Shown: positions 50,340 through 59,981, numbered from the stretch's first letter. The stretch is 64,000 nt of DNA from Microbacterium sp. Root61 (GCF_001427525.1 NZ_LMGU01000001.1:3440902-3504901), one strand, 5' to 3'. Program-made: numbers and translations. The notes: generated by a model not told the origin, from the letters alone.

Positions 50340-53300
50340 ATGGCGACGGCGACACGGCGGGGAGTTCTCGCCGTCGCGACCGCCCTCGTGCTGATCGCCT
50401 TGAGCGTCGGGCTCGGAGTCGTCGTCAGCGATGCACTCGGCATCACCGCCGAACCGGCCGAGACGATGGGCGAACCCGCGGCGGTCGTTCCCGCGGTGGC
50501 GCCCGCCGTCGCCCCGCCCCGCTTCACCACCGTCGAGGTGCCCACGGGCCCGCGATACGACGTGGCACTCGAAGAGCTGATGGATGCCACGGCCGCCGCC
50601 CCGGCGCGTGCGGGCGAGGCATCCCTGACCGTCGTCGTCGGCGAGGGCGCCGCGGCGGACGAGGCGTATTCCTTGACCGGCACGTCGACCGCGCTGCGCA
50701 TCGATGCCGCGGGCGAAGCCGGAGCCGTGCGCGGCATCTACGACCTCGCCGCCGCTGTGCGCGGCGGTCGCTCGATCACCGAGTCGCTCGGCGCCGAGGT
50801 CACCTCGCGTCTCCCGTTCCGCATGGTCGACCTCGGCGCCGTCGGCGTGGACCCCGACCCGGCGGAGTGGGAGGACGGTACCGACTACTCGCACGCGTCG
50901 AAGGCGTTCACCGACGTCCTGCTGCCCGAAGCCCCGTACATCGATCAAGCCGCGCTCGCCGACGCGTATGCGGACTTCGACGAGTTCGTCCGGCACTCCC
51001 TCGCGAACGGGTACAACGCCCTGGCCTGGCCCGGATTCGTCGAGTACACGACGTTCGCGGATGCGCCGGACGGCCCGGTGTACCCCGAAGGCGACGACCA
51101 CACCGCCAAGGCACTCGCCCTGCGCGAGGCCTTCGGTCCGTTCTGGGACCGCGCCGACGAGCTCGGCATGAAGGTGTTCCTGCGCACCGACATGCTCACC
51201 CTGACCACCCCGCTCCAGCAGTACCTCGAGAACCGGTTCGGGTCGCTCGACACAGAGAACCCCGAGCTCTGGGATGTCTACGCCTCTGGTCTGGACGAGC
51301 TCTACGCGGCGGAGCCCGCGCTCGACGGCGTGCTCATCCGCATCGGCGAGGCCGGCCGGGTGTACGACGTCGAGGGCTGGGACTACTACTCGGCGCTGGC
51401 CGTCACCAGCGTCGATGCCGTGCGGACCATGCTCACCACGCTCACGGCTCAGGCCGAGGCATCCGATCGCGAAGTGATCTTCCGCACGTGGAGCGTCGGC
51501 GTCGGCGCGGTCGGCGACATGCACACCAGCGCCGCGTCGTACGAGGCCGTGCTCGGCGGCATCGACTCTCCGGCGCTCATCGTGTCGACCAAATACACGC
51601 TCGGCGACTTCTACAGCTGGCTGCCGCTGAACGACACTCTGGAGCAGGGCGACCAGCGCCGCATCGTCGAATTCCAGTCGCGGCGCGAGTTCGAGGCGTT
51701 CGGGTCGTTCCCGAACGACCTGGGGTCGCAGTACAAGTGGGCGATCCAGGAGCTGCTCGCGGCGAACCCGAAGATCGAGGGCATCTGGACCTGGACCCAG
51801 GACGGCGGTCCATGGCGGGCCGGACCCATGACCCTGTACCTCAAGGCCGGGTTCTGGCAGCTGTACGAACTCGACACGCAGATCGCGGCATCCCTCGCCC
51901 GCAACCCGGACACGGACGTCGAGCAGGTCACCCTCGACTGGGCGCGGGAGTGGTTCTCGGATGACCCGGCCACGGTGTCGGCGATCCTCGAGGCGATGGC
52001 CCTGTCGCGCTCGGCGATCGAGCAGGGGCTCTACATCCAGCCGTACGCCGACCAGCGGGTGGCCGCGATCGGTCTCGAGCCGCCGCCGATGATGTGGATC
52101 TTCGAGTGGGACATCCTCACCGGCGACTCCGCCGCACTCGACGTGATCTACGCGATCGCGCGGGACCGGCTGGACGAGGCGATCGCCGGTGGCGAGCAGG
52201 CCGTCGCGGACGCCGAGCGCATGCGGGACCTCGTCACCTCGACGGATGCCGCGGCCTGGCACGACCCGCAGATGCGCGACGCGTTCGTCCAGACCATGGA
52301 CTACGAGGTCGACGTGCTGCGCATGCTCTCCTCGTACCGTGCCATGGTGCTGCACCAGGCGCAGTGGCATGACACCCTCTCCACCGCCGCGCACGATGCC
52401 TGGGCGTCCGACCGCGCGGAGTTCGAGAAGCTCGCGGCTGCCCACCTGGAGACCTACCAGGGCAACATCGACTACCCGGCGTGGAATCTCACCGCGGCCG
52501 AACTCGGCGTGCAGCGTGCCGACCGCGACCTGGCGATGGCCTGGATCGCGCGCGTGCTGCTCGTGCTCGCGCTGGCCTGGGTCTTCATCGGCATCCTCGC
52601 CGCCCGCACGCGACTGGTGCGCCGCCCCGGCGCCGCCGCGGCCAGGGCGTCGTGGCTCGCCTCGACGCGCCCCTGGCGCGCGCGGGAGTCCACGCTCGGC
52701 ATGATGCTGCTGGACCGCTGGCTGCTGCTGATCGTTCCGGCGGGCCTGCTGGTCATCACGCGCGCCGTGCAGACCTCCTTCCTCGCGCCCGTGCAGCTGG
52801 CCGTCGTCCTCAGCGCCTGGGTCGTGTTCGCCCTCGTCGCCCGCTTCTTCGCATGGGGGCGTTCGCCGTGGCCGCTCATCGCCGCGGTCGGCGGTGTCGT
52901 CATGCTGCGCTGCATCCTGGTGCTCGCTGCCCTGTCGTTCACCGGCCCCGGAGGGTACTGGTTCGCGTTCTGGACCGACCCGGTCCGCCGCACGCTCTAC
53001 ATCGCCGTCGCGTTCGCCCTCTTCATCTGGGTGTTCGTCGCCGCCGGATGGGCGATGGCCGCGCAGATCGGCGCTCGTCGAGCGACGGGTGCAGTGCTCG
53101 CGGCTGTCGGCGCCGGGCTTGCGGTGCCGGCCACGGTCGTCGCCGCCATCGGACTGGAGACCGCGCTCACCGCCTGGAACGACCAGCTCGGGCTGCTGCC
53201 GTGGGGTCTCGCGCGCATCCTCGGCATCACGGTGTACCTCGACATCCCGGCGTCCACCGCCTGGTACGCGGCAGCCTTCGGCGCCCTGCTCGCCATCGTC

Positions 53301-53360
53301 GGCACGCTCCTCGCGCTGCCGCGGCGACGCCGCGCGACCGTTCCCTCCGCCACGGAGTGA
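50340..53360 (+). CDS. GH67-like glycosidase domain fused to a multi-span membrane domain
   Basis: A 1006-residue protein. After an N-terminal span (about 8-32) comes an alpha/beta GH20b-like domain with AGEAGAVRGIYDLAAAVRGG (to about 155), then a probable TIM barrel (160-560). The barrel has LIRIGEAG, RRIVEFQSRREFEAFG and NPKIEGIWTWTQDGGPW, which resemble alpha-glucuronidase GH67 blocks. A helical region (580-725) leads to about seven membrane spans (730-995). Catalytic acids cannot be fixed by eye. I know no named family with this layout. It should act on an extracellular glycan or envelope polymer while the membrane part transports, anchors or signals. The start follows the collagen-like gene by 42 bases with little ribosome site. 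Confidence 0.72.
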   Translation: MATATRRGVLAVATALVLIALSVGLGVVVSDALGITAEPAETMGEPAAVVPAVAPAVAPPRFTTVEVPTGPRYDVALEELMDATAAAPARAGEASLTVVVGEGAAADEAYSLTGTSTALRIDAAGEAGAVRGIYDLAAAVRGGRSITESLGAEVTSRLPFRMVDLGAVGVDPDPAEWEDGTDYSHASKAFTDVLLPEAPYIDQAALADAYADFDEFVRHSLANGYNALAWPGFVEYTTFADAPDGPVYPEGDDHTAKALALREAFGPFWDRADELGMKVFLRTDMLTLTTPLQQYLENRFGSLDTENPELWDVYASGLDELYAAEPALDGVLIRIGEAGRVYDVEGWDYYSALAVTSVDAVRTMLTTLTAQAEASDREVIFRTWSVGVGAVGDMHTSAASYEAVLGGIDSPALIVSTKYTLGDFYSWLPLNDTLEQGDQRRIVEFQSRREFEAFGSFPNDLGSQYKWAIQELLAANPKIEGIWTWTQDGGPWRAGPMTLYLKAGFWQLYELDTQIAASLARNPDTDVEQVTLDWAREWFSDDPATVSAILEAMALSRSAIEQGLYIQPYADQRVAAIGLEPPPMMWIFEWDILTGDSAALDVIYAIARDRLDEAIAGGEQAVADAERMRDLVTSTDAAAWHDPQMRDAFVQTMDYEVDVLRMLSSYRAMVLHQAQWHDTLSTAAHDAWASDRAEFEKLAAAHLETYQGNIDYPAWNLTAAELGVQRADRDLAMAWIARVLLVLALAWVFIGILAARTRLVRRPGAAAARASWLASTRPWRARESTLGMMLLDRWLLLIVPAGLLVITRAVQTSFLAPVQLAVVLSAWVVFALVARFFAWGRSPWPLIAAVGGVVMLRCILVLAALSFTGPGGYWFAFWTDPVRRTLYIAVAFALFIWVFVAAGWAMAAQIGARRATGAVLAAVGAGLAVPATVVAAIGLETALTAWNDQLGLLPWGLARILGITVYLDIPASTAWYAAAFGALLAIVGTLLALPRRRRATVPSATE

Positions 53361-53516
53361 GCCACGGGCCCACCCGGCCCGGATATGCGCGATGAGGCAT
53401 GGATGGACGGCGGTTGACCGTTCTGATTTGTGATATTCCCACAAGATTCCATAGCCGACTCACAGGTTGGCAGTAGCCTCCGGACGATCTCGACAACGAC
53501 GTACGAGGAGGATGCA

Positions 53517-55583
53517 GTGAACCCCCAGATCCACATCCGCACCACACATCAGCGCCGATGGCGCGTCATCGGCGGCTTTCTCGCCGTCGCCACGGCCGTC
53601 GCGCTGGTGATCGCTCCCCAGCTCCCCGCGGGCGCGGTCGCCGCCGAACCGGCGAACGACCTGGACGGTACATGCGCCATCCTGCGCACCGGAAGCGGCG
53701 CCTCCACGCACGTCACGCGCGGCAGCGTCGGCTACGGCACGCGGGGGAGCGCGGCATCCGCCGTCCCCATCCGCTTCGAAGCCACCGACCTCGGGCGCTA
53801 CCGGCTCATCGACGCGCGCGGCGGCCAGCTCTACATGAGCGTGCTCGGCACCGTCATGCCGGGCAGCAGCTACGGAACGCGGGCGGATTGGACCATCACC
53901 AAGACCGGCGCGAACTACAGCATCTCCTCGACCCTCACCGGGCAGGGCACCCGCAGCCTCCTGGGCGGGTGGGTCGCCGGCAGCGGCTCGGTCACGCTGA
54001 CCCCCGCCACCGGGTGCGCGAACGCGGCGGATGTCGCGACCGGCGTCTCGGGAACGCCTGAGCCCGCGGTCAACGCCGACGGGACACTGAACGGGTTCAT
54101 CGACGCGCACGCGCACATCACCGCCGCGAAGGCGTTCGGCGGCGGGCTGCGCTGCGGCACGCCGTTCGCGGAAGGCGGCGTCGAGGTCGCCCTCGCCGGC
54201 TGCCTCTCGCACTCCGCACTCGGCCTCGGCGGCTACGGCGGCGCGCTCATCGCGGGCACCGACCCGTTCATGAATCCCAAGGGATGGCCGACGTTCGAGG
54301 ACTGGCCGACCCCGACCACTCTGCTGCACGAGCAGGCGTACTTCCGCGGCATCCAGCGGGCGTGGGAATCGGGCGAGCGCGTGCACAACGCGCTCCTCGT
54401 CGCCAACCGCGTGATCTGCGAGATCTACCCCGACCGGGTGACCAGCTGCAACGAGATGGACCAGCTGCGGCTGCAGGCGCAGTACCTGCGCGACATGCAG
54501 GACTACGTCGACGCGCAGTCGGGCGGACCGGGCATGGGCTGGTTCCGCATCGCCGCCACCCCCGAGGATGTGCGGGCCATCGCCGCCCAGGGCAAGCTCG
54601 CCGTGATCGTCGGCGCGGAGAACTCCGAGCTGTTCGGATGCCGCGAGATCAACGACGTCGCGCAGTGCACGACCGCCGACATCGACGCCGGGCTCGACGA
54701 ACTGCAGTCGTTCGGGGTGAGCGGGCTGTATCCCGTGCACAAGTTCGACAACGCCTTCGGCGGCACGCGATTCGACTCGGGCGCGCAGGGCGCGGCGGTG
54801 AACATCGGCAACCGGATCAGCACGGGCCACTTCTGGCAGGCCGAGAGTTGCGAGGGCGCGACCGACAACGAGCAGCCGCTGCGCAGCGACGAGATCGCGG
54901 CGCTGCTGAAGACCGTCACGGGCCTGCCGCACGGCACGGTCGCGCCGGTCTACCCGCAGGGCGGCGTGTGCAACATCCGCGGATTGACCGAGCTCGGCGG
55001 CTACCTGATCGACCAGATGATGGATCGCGGCATGGTCATCAACATCGACCACATGGGCATCAAGACGGCCGATGCGGTGCTCGATCAGACCGAGGCGGCC
55101 GGCTACTCCGGCGTCGCGACGACCCACTCCTGGTCGGACACGAGCATCATCGCGCGGATCGCCGACGCGGGCGGATTCGTCGCGAGCTACGCCAACTCGG
55201 CGGAACCCCAGGCCGGTCGCGGGGGCTTCCTCAACGACTGGCGTGACAACAGCGCGGCGATGAGCCCGGGATCGGTCACCGGCTACGGTTTCGGCACCGA
55301 CGTCAACGGCCTCGGAAACCAGGCGGCGGCTCGTTCCAACTCGGCCGAATTGCCGCTGGTCTACCCGTTCACGGCTCTCAATGGCGCGACCGTCGACCGG
55401 GAGATGGTCGGTCAGCGCACGTACGACCTGAACACCGATGGCATGGCCAACTACGGCCTGCTCGCCGACTGGACGGCCGATGTCGTGCTGGCGGCCGGTG
55501 CCGACGGGCCCGCGCTGAAGGAGCTGCTGATGAACAGCGCCGAGGCGTACACCCGGATGTGGGAGGCCGCCCGCGTCTGGTGA
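53517..55583 (+). CDS. Secreted M19/amidohydrolase-type metallohydrolase
   Basis: A 688-residue secreted protein. The signal peptide is at residues 1-42 (RRWRVIGGFLAVATAVALVIAPQLPAGAVAA). A beta-rich N-terminal domain (50-185) has a fascin/ricin-like look. The hydrolase domain follows (195-688) with metal motifs FIDAHAHIT, GLYPVHKFDNAFGGT, MVINIDHMGIK, ATTHSWSD and YGFGTDVNG. These fit the membrane dipeptidase (M19)/amidohydrolase superfamily. The GTG at 53517 has a strong GAGGAGG site. A TTGTG-N7-CACAA inverted repeat (53428-53444) upstream is a possible operator. Substrate unknown; a dipeptide or other amide in the medium or wall is likely. Confidence 0.85.
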   Translation: MNPQIHIRTTHQRRWRVIGGFLAVATAVALVIAPQLPAGAVAAEPANDLDGTCAILRTGSGASTHVTRGSVGYGTRGSAASAVPIRFEATDLGRYRLIDARGGQLYMSVLGTVMPGSSYGTRADWTITKTGANYSISSTLTGQGTRSLLGGWVAGSGSVTLTPATGCANAADVATGVSGTPEPAVNADGTLNGFIDAHAHITAAKAFGGGLRCGTPFAEGGVEVALAGCLSHSALGLGGYGGALIAGTDPFMNPKGWPTFEDWPTPTTLLHEQAYFRGIQRAWESGERVHNALLVANRVICEIYPDRVTSCNEMDQLRLQAQYLRDMQDYVDAQSGGPGMGWFRIAATPEDVRAIAAQGKLAVIVGAENSELFGCREINDVAQCTTADIDAGLDELQSFGVSGLYPVHKFDNAFGGTRFDSGAQGAAVNIGNRISTGHFWQAESCEGATDNEQPLRSDEIAALLKTVTGLPHGTVAPVYPQGGVCNIRGLTELGGYLIDQMMDRGMVINIDHMGIKTADAVLDQTEAAGYSGVATTHSWSDTSIIARIADAGGFVASYANSAEPQAGRGGFLNDWRDNSAAMSPGSVTGYGFGTDVNGLGNQAAARSNSAELPLVYPFTALNGATVDREMVGQRTYDLNTDGMANYGLLADWTADVVLAAGADGPALKELLMNSAEAYTRMWEAARVW

Positions 55584-55635
55584 CCGACGGGCGCGGAGCC
55601 CGGTGCCGCTGCGTCAGCGCAGCGGCGGCCGGGCT

Positions 55636-56046
55636 TCACACCCGCGGTGCGGCCGTCCCGAACGCCCCGGCGCCGGTCGTGGGGACGATGTCCTTGCCGA
55701 GGGGCATGAGCGAGATGGGCACAAGCTTGAAGTCGGCGATGCCGAGCGGGATCCCGATGATGGTGATGCACAGCGCGATGCCCGAGACGATGTGCGCGAG
55801 CGCCAGCCACCAGCCCGCGAGGATCACCCAGACCACGTTGCCGAGGAACGATCCGACTCCGGCGGTCGGCTTCGAGACGATCGTGCGGCCGAACGGCCAG
55901 AGCGAATAGAGCCCGATCCGGAACGAGGCGATTCCCCACGGGATCGTGAGGATCAGGATGCAGAGCAGGACTCCCACGGCCATGTAGCCGACGAAGAGCC
56001 AGAAGCCGGCGAGGATCAGCCAGATGACGTTGAGAACGGTGCGCAC
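55636..56046 (-). CDS. YccF domain membrane protein
   Basis: A 136-residue membrane protein built of two YccF repeats: VLNVIWLILAGFWLFVGYMAVGVLLCILILTIPWGIASFRIGLYSLWPFG, then FLGNVVWVILAGWWLALAHIVSGIALCITIIGIPLGIADFKL. Each has two spans joined by an IPxGIAxF loop. The function is not established. It may be a small transport-associated protein. The GTG at 56046 is chosen because it gives the normal VRTVLNVIW start; the frame itself stays open for 2.4 kb upstream as an antisense shadow of the helicase gene. It is convergent with the M19 gene, 52 bases away. Confidence 0.86.
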   Translation of the reverse strand: MRTVLNVIWLILAGFWLFVGYMAVGVLLCILILTIPWGIASFRIGLYSLWPFGRTIVSKPTAGVGSFLGNVVWVILAGWWLALAHIVSGIALCITIIGIPLGIADFKLVPISLMPLGKDIVPTTGAGAFGTAAPRV

Positions 56047-56124
56047 GAGCCCATTCTGTCGGCTCGCGCTGGGAGAGCCCCGGTCCGTGACCGTGTCGGG
56101 TCCGACGCCTAGACTTGACAGGCC

Positions 56125-58584
56125 ATGACCGACGCATCCAGACCATTGATCGTGAGCGGAGCCCGTGGCCCGCAGGTCGGCGCGTCCGCAGCTTCCGCGC
56201 GCCCCGACGAAGACCTCCTCGAGGGGCTCAACCCCCACCAGCGCGAGGCCGTGATCTACCGTGGTCAAGCGCTGTTGATCGTCGCCGGCGCCGGCTCGGG
56301 AAAGACGAGCGTGCTCACGCGCCGCGTCGCCAGTCTGTTGCGCACCAAAGACGCCTGGCCGAGCCAGATCCTCGCCATCACGTTCACCAACAAGGCGGCC
56401 GGCGAGATGCGCGAGCGCGTCACCCAGCTGATCGGCGATCACGCCCAGGGCATGTGGATCTCCACGTTCCACTCCGCGTGCGTCCGCATCCTGCGCCGCG
56501 AGGCCGATCAGTTCGGCTTCACCAAGTCGTTCACGATCTACGACTCCGGTGACACGCGGGCCCTCATCAAGCGCCTGGTCAAGGAACGCGAGGCGGATGC
56601 CTTCGGCCTGACGCCCGGCGCCGTGATGGGCAAGATCTCCAAGCTCAAGAACGAGCTGTCGGATGCCGAGTCCTACGCCCGCACGGCGAACATGGAAGAC
56701 CCGGCCGAACGGGTCTTCGTCGAGGTGTTCGGCGACTACCAGCGCGCACTGCAGAAGGCGAACGCGTTCGACTTCGACGACCTCATCGGGCAGACGGTGT
56801 TCCTGTTCCGTGCGTTCCCGCACGTCGCCGACGCCTACCGTCGCCGCTTCAAGCACATCCTGGTCGACGAGTATCAGGACACCAACCACGCCCAGTACGC
56901 CCTGATCCGCGAGTTGACGCGCCCGGTGGGTTCCGACGCGAAGCCGTTCGAGGCATCCGGCGGCATGATGATCTTCGAAGCCGAGCCCGAGCCGGGGGAT
57001 GCGGCATCCCTCACCGTCGTCGGCGACTCCGATCAGTCGATCTACGCGTTCCGCGGCGCAGACATCCGCAACATCACCGAGTTCGAGCGCGACTATCCGG
57101 GCGCGAAGGTGGTGCTGCTCGAGCAGAACTACCGCTCGTCGCAGAACATCCTGTCGGCGGCCAACGCCGTCATCGGCAACAACTTCGACCGCAAAGACAA
57201 GAAGCTGTGGACCGACGTCGGTCCCGGCGAGAAGATCATCGGCTTCACCGGGTACTCGCAGCACGATGAGGCGCAGTTCATCGCCGATGAGATCGAGGTG
57301 CTGCGCCGTGCCGGCGTCGACTACTCGCAGATCGCCGTGTTCTACCGCACAAACTCGCAGTCCCGCGCGCTGGAAGAGATCTTCATCCGCTCCGCGATCC
57401 CGTACAAGATCATGGGCGGCACGAAGTTCTACGAGCGCGCCGAGATCAAGGACGCGATGGCGTACCTGAGCGCGGTGGTGAACCCGGCCGACGAGATGGC
57501 GGTGCGCCGCATCCTCAACCGGCCGCGGCGGGGGATCGGCGATGTGACCGAGTCCGCGATCGCGCGCTATGCGGCCGACGAGCAGATCACGTTCCGGGAC
57601 GCGCTCGCCAACTCCTCGGCGCTCGGCGTCGGCCCCAAGATCCAGGCCGCGATCGCCGAGCTGGATGCGGTGCTCGCCGAGGCGACCGACATCCTGCTCC
57701 CCGCCTCCGGTGAGATCCCGCCGCCGACCTCGGTGGCCGAGGGCTTGACCCTGTTGCTGCAGAAGAGCGGCTACATGACCGCGCTGCGACGAAGCAAGGA
57801 CCCGCAGGACGAAGCGCGGCTGGAGAACCTCGACGAGCTCATCGCCGTCACGCGCGAGTTCGCCCGCAACAACCCGGACGGCACGGTCATCGACTTCCTC
57901 ACCGAGGTCTCGCTGGTCTCGGATGCGGACGACCTCGAGGATGCCTCGGGCTCGGTGTCGCTGATGACCCTGCACACCGCGAAGGGCCTCGAGTACGACG
58001 CGGTGTTCCTGACCGGTGTCGAGGAGGACCTGATTCCGCACCGGATCTCGGCGGGGGAGCCGGGCGGTCCGCAGGAGGAGCGCCGGCTGTTCTACGTCGG
58101 CATCACCCGCGCCCGCAAGCGGCTCTACCTGTCGCTGGCGATGACGCGCGCGCAGTTCGGCGAGGTGTCGGTCGCGATGCCCAGCCGCTTCCTGCAGGAG
58201 ATCCCGGCCGAGCTCATCGACTGGCGACAGTCGCCCGGCGACGTCAATTCGCGCGGCGGAACGCAGTCCCGCGCGTTGAACGCGCGCCGCCCCGGCGGCC
58301 AGGGCGGCGGTCCGCGCGCCATCGAAGGCAACCGTCGCTTCGGCGACGCCCTCGTGCCCAAGTCGACCTCGCTCGACCGCTTCCCGAACCGGATCCCTGC
58401 GCGGGTCCGCGACAACGGCGACATGGTGTTGGCCTCGGGCGACCGCATCCGTCATGAGGACTTCGGCGAGGGCAAGGTCGACGCCGTCACCGGCGAGGGT
58501 GCCAAGCGCGTCGCGCACGTCCGCTTCGACAAGGCCGGCGCCAAGAAGCTGCTCATCAAGATCGCTCCGATCGAGAAGATCTGA
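56125..58584 (+). CDS. pcrA: ATP-dependent DNA helicase PcrA/UvrD
   Basis: An 819-residue superfamily 1A helicase. Motif Ia/Walker A is VAGAGSGKTSVLTRR, followed by ITFTNKAAGEMRERV, Walker B LVDEYQDTN, GDSDQSIYAFRGAD (motif III), EQNYRSSQNIL (IV), TLHTAKGLEYDAVFL (V) and EERRLFYVGITRARKRLYLS (VI). The C-terminal ~70 residues form the Tudor-like RNA-polymerase-interacting domain (IRHEDFGEGKVDAVTGEGAKRVAHVRFD). It unwinds 3'-5' in nucleotide excision repair, replication restart and transcription-repair conflict. A short insertion of ~25 acidic residues precedes motif III. A GTGACC-N17-TAGACT promoter ends nine bases before the ATG, so the mRNA is probably leaderless. Confidence 0.97.
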   Translation: MTDASRPLIVSGARGPQVGASAASARPDEDLLEGLNPHQREAVIYRGQALLIVAGAGSGKTSVLTRRVASLLRTKDAWPSQILAITFTNKAAGEMRERVTQLIGDHAQGMWISTFHSACVRILRREADQFGFTKSFTIYDSGDTRALIKRLVKEREADAFGLTPGAVMGKISKLKNELSDAESYARTANMEDPAERVFVEVFGDYQRALQKANAFDFDDLIGQTVFLFRAFPHVADAYRRRFKHILVDEYQDTNHAQYALIRELTRPVGSDAKPFEASGGMMIFEAEPEPGDAASLTVVGDSDQSIYAFRGADIRNITEFERDYPGAKVVLLEQNYRSSQNILSAANAVIGNNFDRKDKKLWTDVGPGEKIIGFTGYSQHDEAQFIADEIEVLRRAGVDYSQIAVFYRTNSQSRALEEIFIRSAIPYKIMGGTKFYERAEIKDAMAYLSAVVNPADEMAVRRILNRPRRGIGDVTESAIARYAADEQITFRDALANSSALGVGPKIQAAIAELDAVLAEATDILLPASGEIPPPTSVAEGLTLLLQKSGYMTALRRSKDPQDEARLENLDELIAVTREFARNNPDGTVIDFLTEVSLVSDADDLEDASGSVSLMTLHTAKGLEYDAVFLTGVEEDLIPHRISAGEPGGPQEERRLFYVGITRARKRLYLSLAMTRAQFGEVSVAMPSRFLQEIPAELIDWRQSPGDVNSRGGTQSRALNARRPGGQGGGPRAIEGNRRFGDALVPKSTSLDRFPNRIPARVRDNGDMVLASGDRIRHEDFGEGKVDAVTGEGAKRVAHVRFDKAGAKKLLIKIAPIEKI

Positions 58585-58645
58585 CCCGGCGAGCGGCAGC
58601 TCGCGGGCCGGGAATCGGCATCACGACGTCGGCGTTCACCATACG

Positions 58646-58714
58646 GTCGGATGCCGGGAGTCGATCTGATCCGACTGTGTGGCTATCTCCGACGCCGCGG
58701 TTGCCGCGGCGTGG
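58646..58714. repeat. 69-base direct repeat, copy 1
   Basis: It begins GTCGGATGCCGGGAGTCG and ends GCGGCGTGG. It is 67/69 identical to the copy starting 104 bases later. Each copy contains GTCGGAT...ATCCGAC inverted arms around 16 bases and a GATCTGATC centre. It lies in the 263-base gap between pcrA and the SseB gene. No protein frame is supported here. Confidence 0.9.
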
Positions 58715-58749
58715 GCCGCCGGCTTCACGATGTCGGATTTCGCCGCGGT

Positions 58750-58818
58750 GTCGGATGCCGGGAGTCGATCTGATCCGACTGTGTGGCTATCTCCGACGAA
58801 GCGGTTGCCGCGGCGTGG
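58750..58818. repeat. 69-base direct repeat, copy 2
   Basis: The second copy, differing from copy 1 only at two adjacent bases (CC to AA at 58799-58800). Its end is 17 bases upstream of the TAGGCT -10-like element of the SseB gene, so it may act on that promoter. The two copies are separated by 35 bases that also contain similar GCCGCGG words. Confidence 0.9.
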
Positions 58819-58847
58819 CCTCCGCCCGCCGGTATTAGGCTCGCGGG

Positions 58848-59897
58848 GTGGCACTCTTCTCCCGCAAACGGTCCGATCCGACCACGACACCCGGCGACGC
58901 CGAGCCGGTGACGACGCCGGACAAGGCCGCTGCCGCGCCCGTCGCCGCGCCGGATGAAGTGGACACCGCGACGCCGGACCCGGCGCAGCCCGCAGCCGAG
59001 GCATCCGTCGGGATCTCGGTCTCGGCCTTCCGAGGCGTCGGCGCCACCGCGGTACCGCCGGCACCCGCCGCCGCGCCCGCCCCGACTCCGCCGGCGGAAT
59101 CGCCCGCACCCACCGAGACGGTGCCGGGATTGCGCGACAACGTGCTGCTGCGCGACGCGTTGGCCGGACTGTCGGAGCCGCCTGTGCCGCAGGAGATCCT
59201 CACCGTCGTCCGCCAGTTGCTTCAGGGACAGGTGTACCTGCGGGTCAAGGGTGATGTGCGCGCGGTGCTCGCCGAGGGCAAGGAACCCGCCCTCGCCGTG
59301 GCCACCCAGGGCGACCAGCAGTTCGTGCTCATCTACAGCGGGGGTGCGGCGCTGCAGGCGAGCGTCCTCAGCGACGGGATCACCGACACGACCGCGATGG
59401 GCCAGCCGGCACTCACCGTGCTGCGCCGCGTACTGAGTCAGCCCTACGCCGGCGTCATCCTGGACCACACCTCGCCGCCGGCACGACTCACCCTCACGCG
59501 CGACCTGCTGCAGCGCGCGGTGGATGACGCTCCCACGGGGCCGTCTATCAAGGCGATGCTCGCCGCCACCCGTTCGGCCGACACCGCCGCCCGGATCGTG
59601 GCTGCGATTCCCGAAGCGCCGCTGTGGATCGCCGCCAACCGCGCCGGCGACGGGGAGCAGCTCGGCATCGCAGAGGCACGGACGCCGGACGGCGCCCGGT
59701 ACCTCGAGCTGTTCACGCACCCGCTCGAGATCGTCGCGCTGGGTCGCGGCGACCGGCCCGTGCCGATCACCGTCGCGCAGCTTGCGGCGGCGCTGCACTC
59801 CGATGCCGACCTCGACGGTGTGCTGCTGGACCCGGCGGGTCCCTGGATCCGGCTGTCGCGCGCAGACCTCGCGCCCGTGATCGCCCTCGCCGGCTGA
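58848..59897 (+). CDS. SseB family protein
   Basis: A 349-residue protein. The first ~90 residues are low-complexity (Ala/Pro/Thr/Glu rich) and probably disordered. Residues 95-225 form an SseB N-terminal-like domain (VYLRVKGDVRAVLAEGKEPALAVATQGDQQFVLIYSGGAAL). The rest is a second, related alpha/beta domain (LWIAANRAGDGEQLGIAEARTPDGARYLELFTHPLEI). The family was named for serine-sensitivity enhancement in E. coli, but the molecular role is not clear. A GTG start lies six bases after TAGGCT (58836-58841) with no ribosome site. It stands alone downstream of a tandem repeat. Confidence 0.8.
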   Translation: MALFSRKRSDPTTTPGDAEPVTTPDKAAAAPVAAPDEVDTATPDPAQPAAEASVGISVSAFRGVGATAVPPAPAAAPAPTPPAESPAPTETVPGLRDNVLLRDALAGLSEPPVPQEILTVVRQLLQGQVYLRVKGDVRAVLAEGKEPALAVATQGDQQFVLIYSGGAALQASVLSDGITDTTAMGQPALTVLRRVLSQPYAGVILDHTSPPARLTLTRDLLQRAVDDAPTGPSIKAMLAATRSADTAARIVAAIPEAPLWIAANRAGDGEQLGIAEARTPDGARYLELFTHPLEIVALGRGDRPVPITVAQLAAALHSDADLDGVLLDPAGPWIRLSRADLAPVIALAG

Positions 59898-59969
59898 CGC
59901 GTCCGGGGCGACGTACCCGGTGGGGGTTGACCCGGCCGGTGCTCCGTTCTACCCTTTAGTCAACTTATT

Positions 59970-59981
59970 GGTTTATAAACC
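59970..59981. promoter_or_regulatory. Palindrome GGTTTATAAACC upstream of the arsR-type gene
   Basis: A perfect 12-base AT-rich palindrome in a GC-rich background, 24 bases before the chosen GTG start and touching an alternative ATG at 59982. The TATAAA inside it could be the -10 itself. It is the probable operator of the adjacent ArsR-type regulator. Confidence 0.55.

Noticed and set aside
50118..53444. A 1108-residue open frame on the minus strand opposite the glycosidase-like gene
   Set aside because: It is an antisense shadow of a high-GC gene: Arg/Gly/Asp-rich low-complexity translation, no domain motifs, and it overlaps three better-supported plus-strand genes.
53428..53444. TTGTG-N7-CACAA as a CRP/GlxR site before the M19 gene
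   Set aside because: The spacing is one base short of the CRP-type TGTGA-N6-TCACA, so I keep it only as a possible operator without naming the protein.
56047..58518. An upstream extension of the YccF frame by over 800 residues
   Set aside because: It is antisense to pcrA; the YccF protein has its natural start at 56046.
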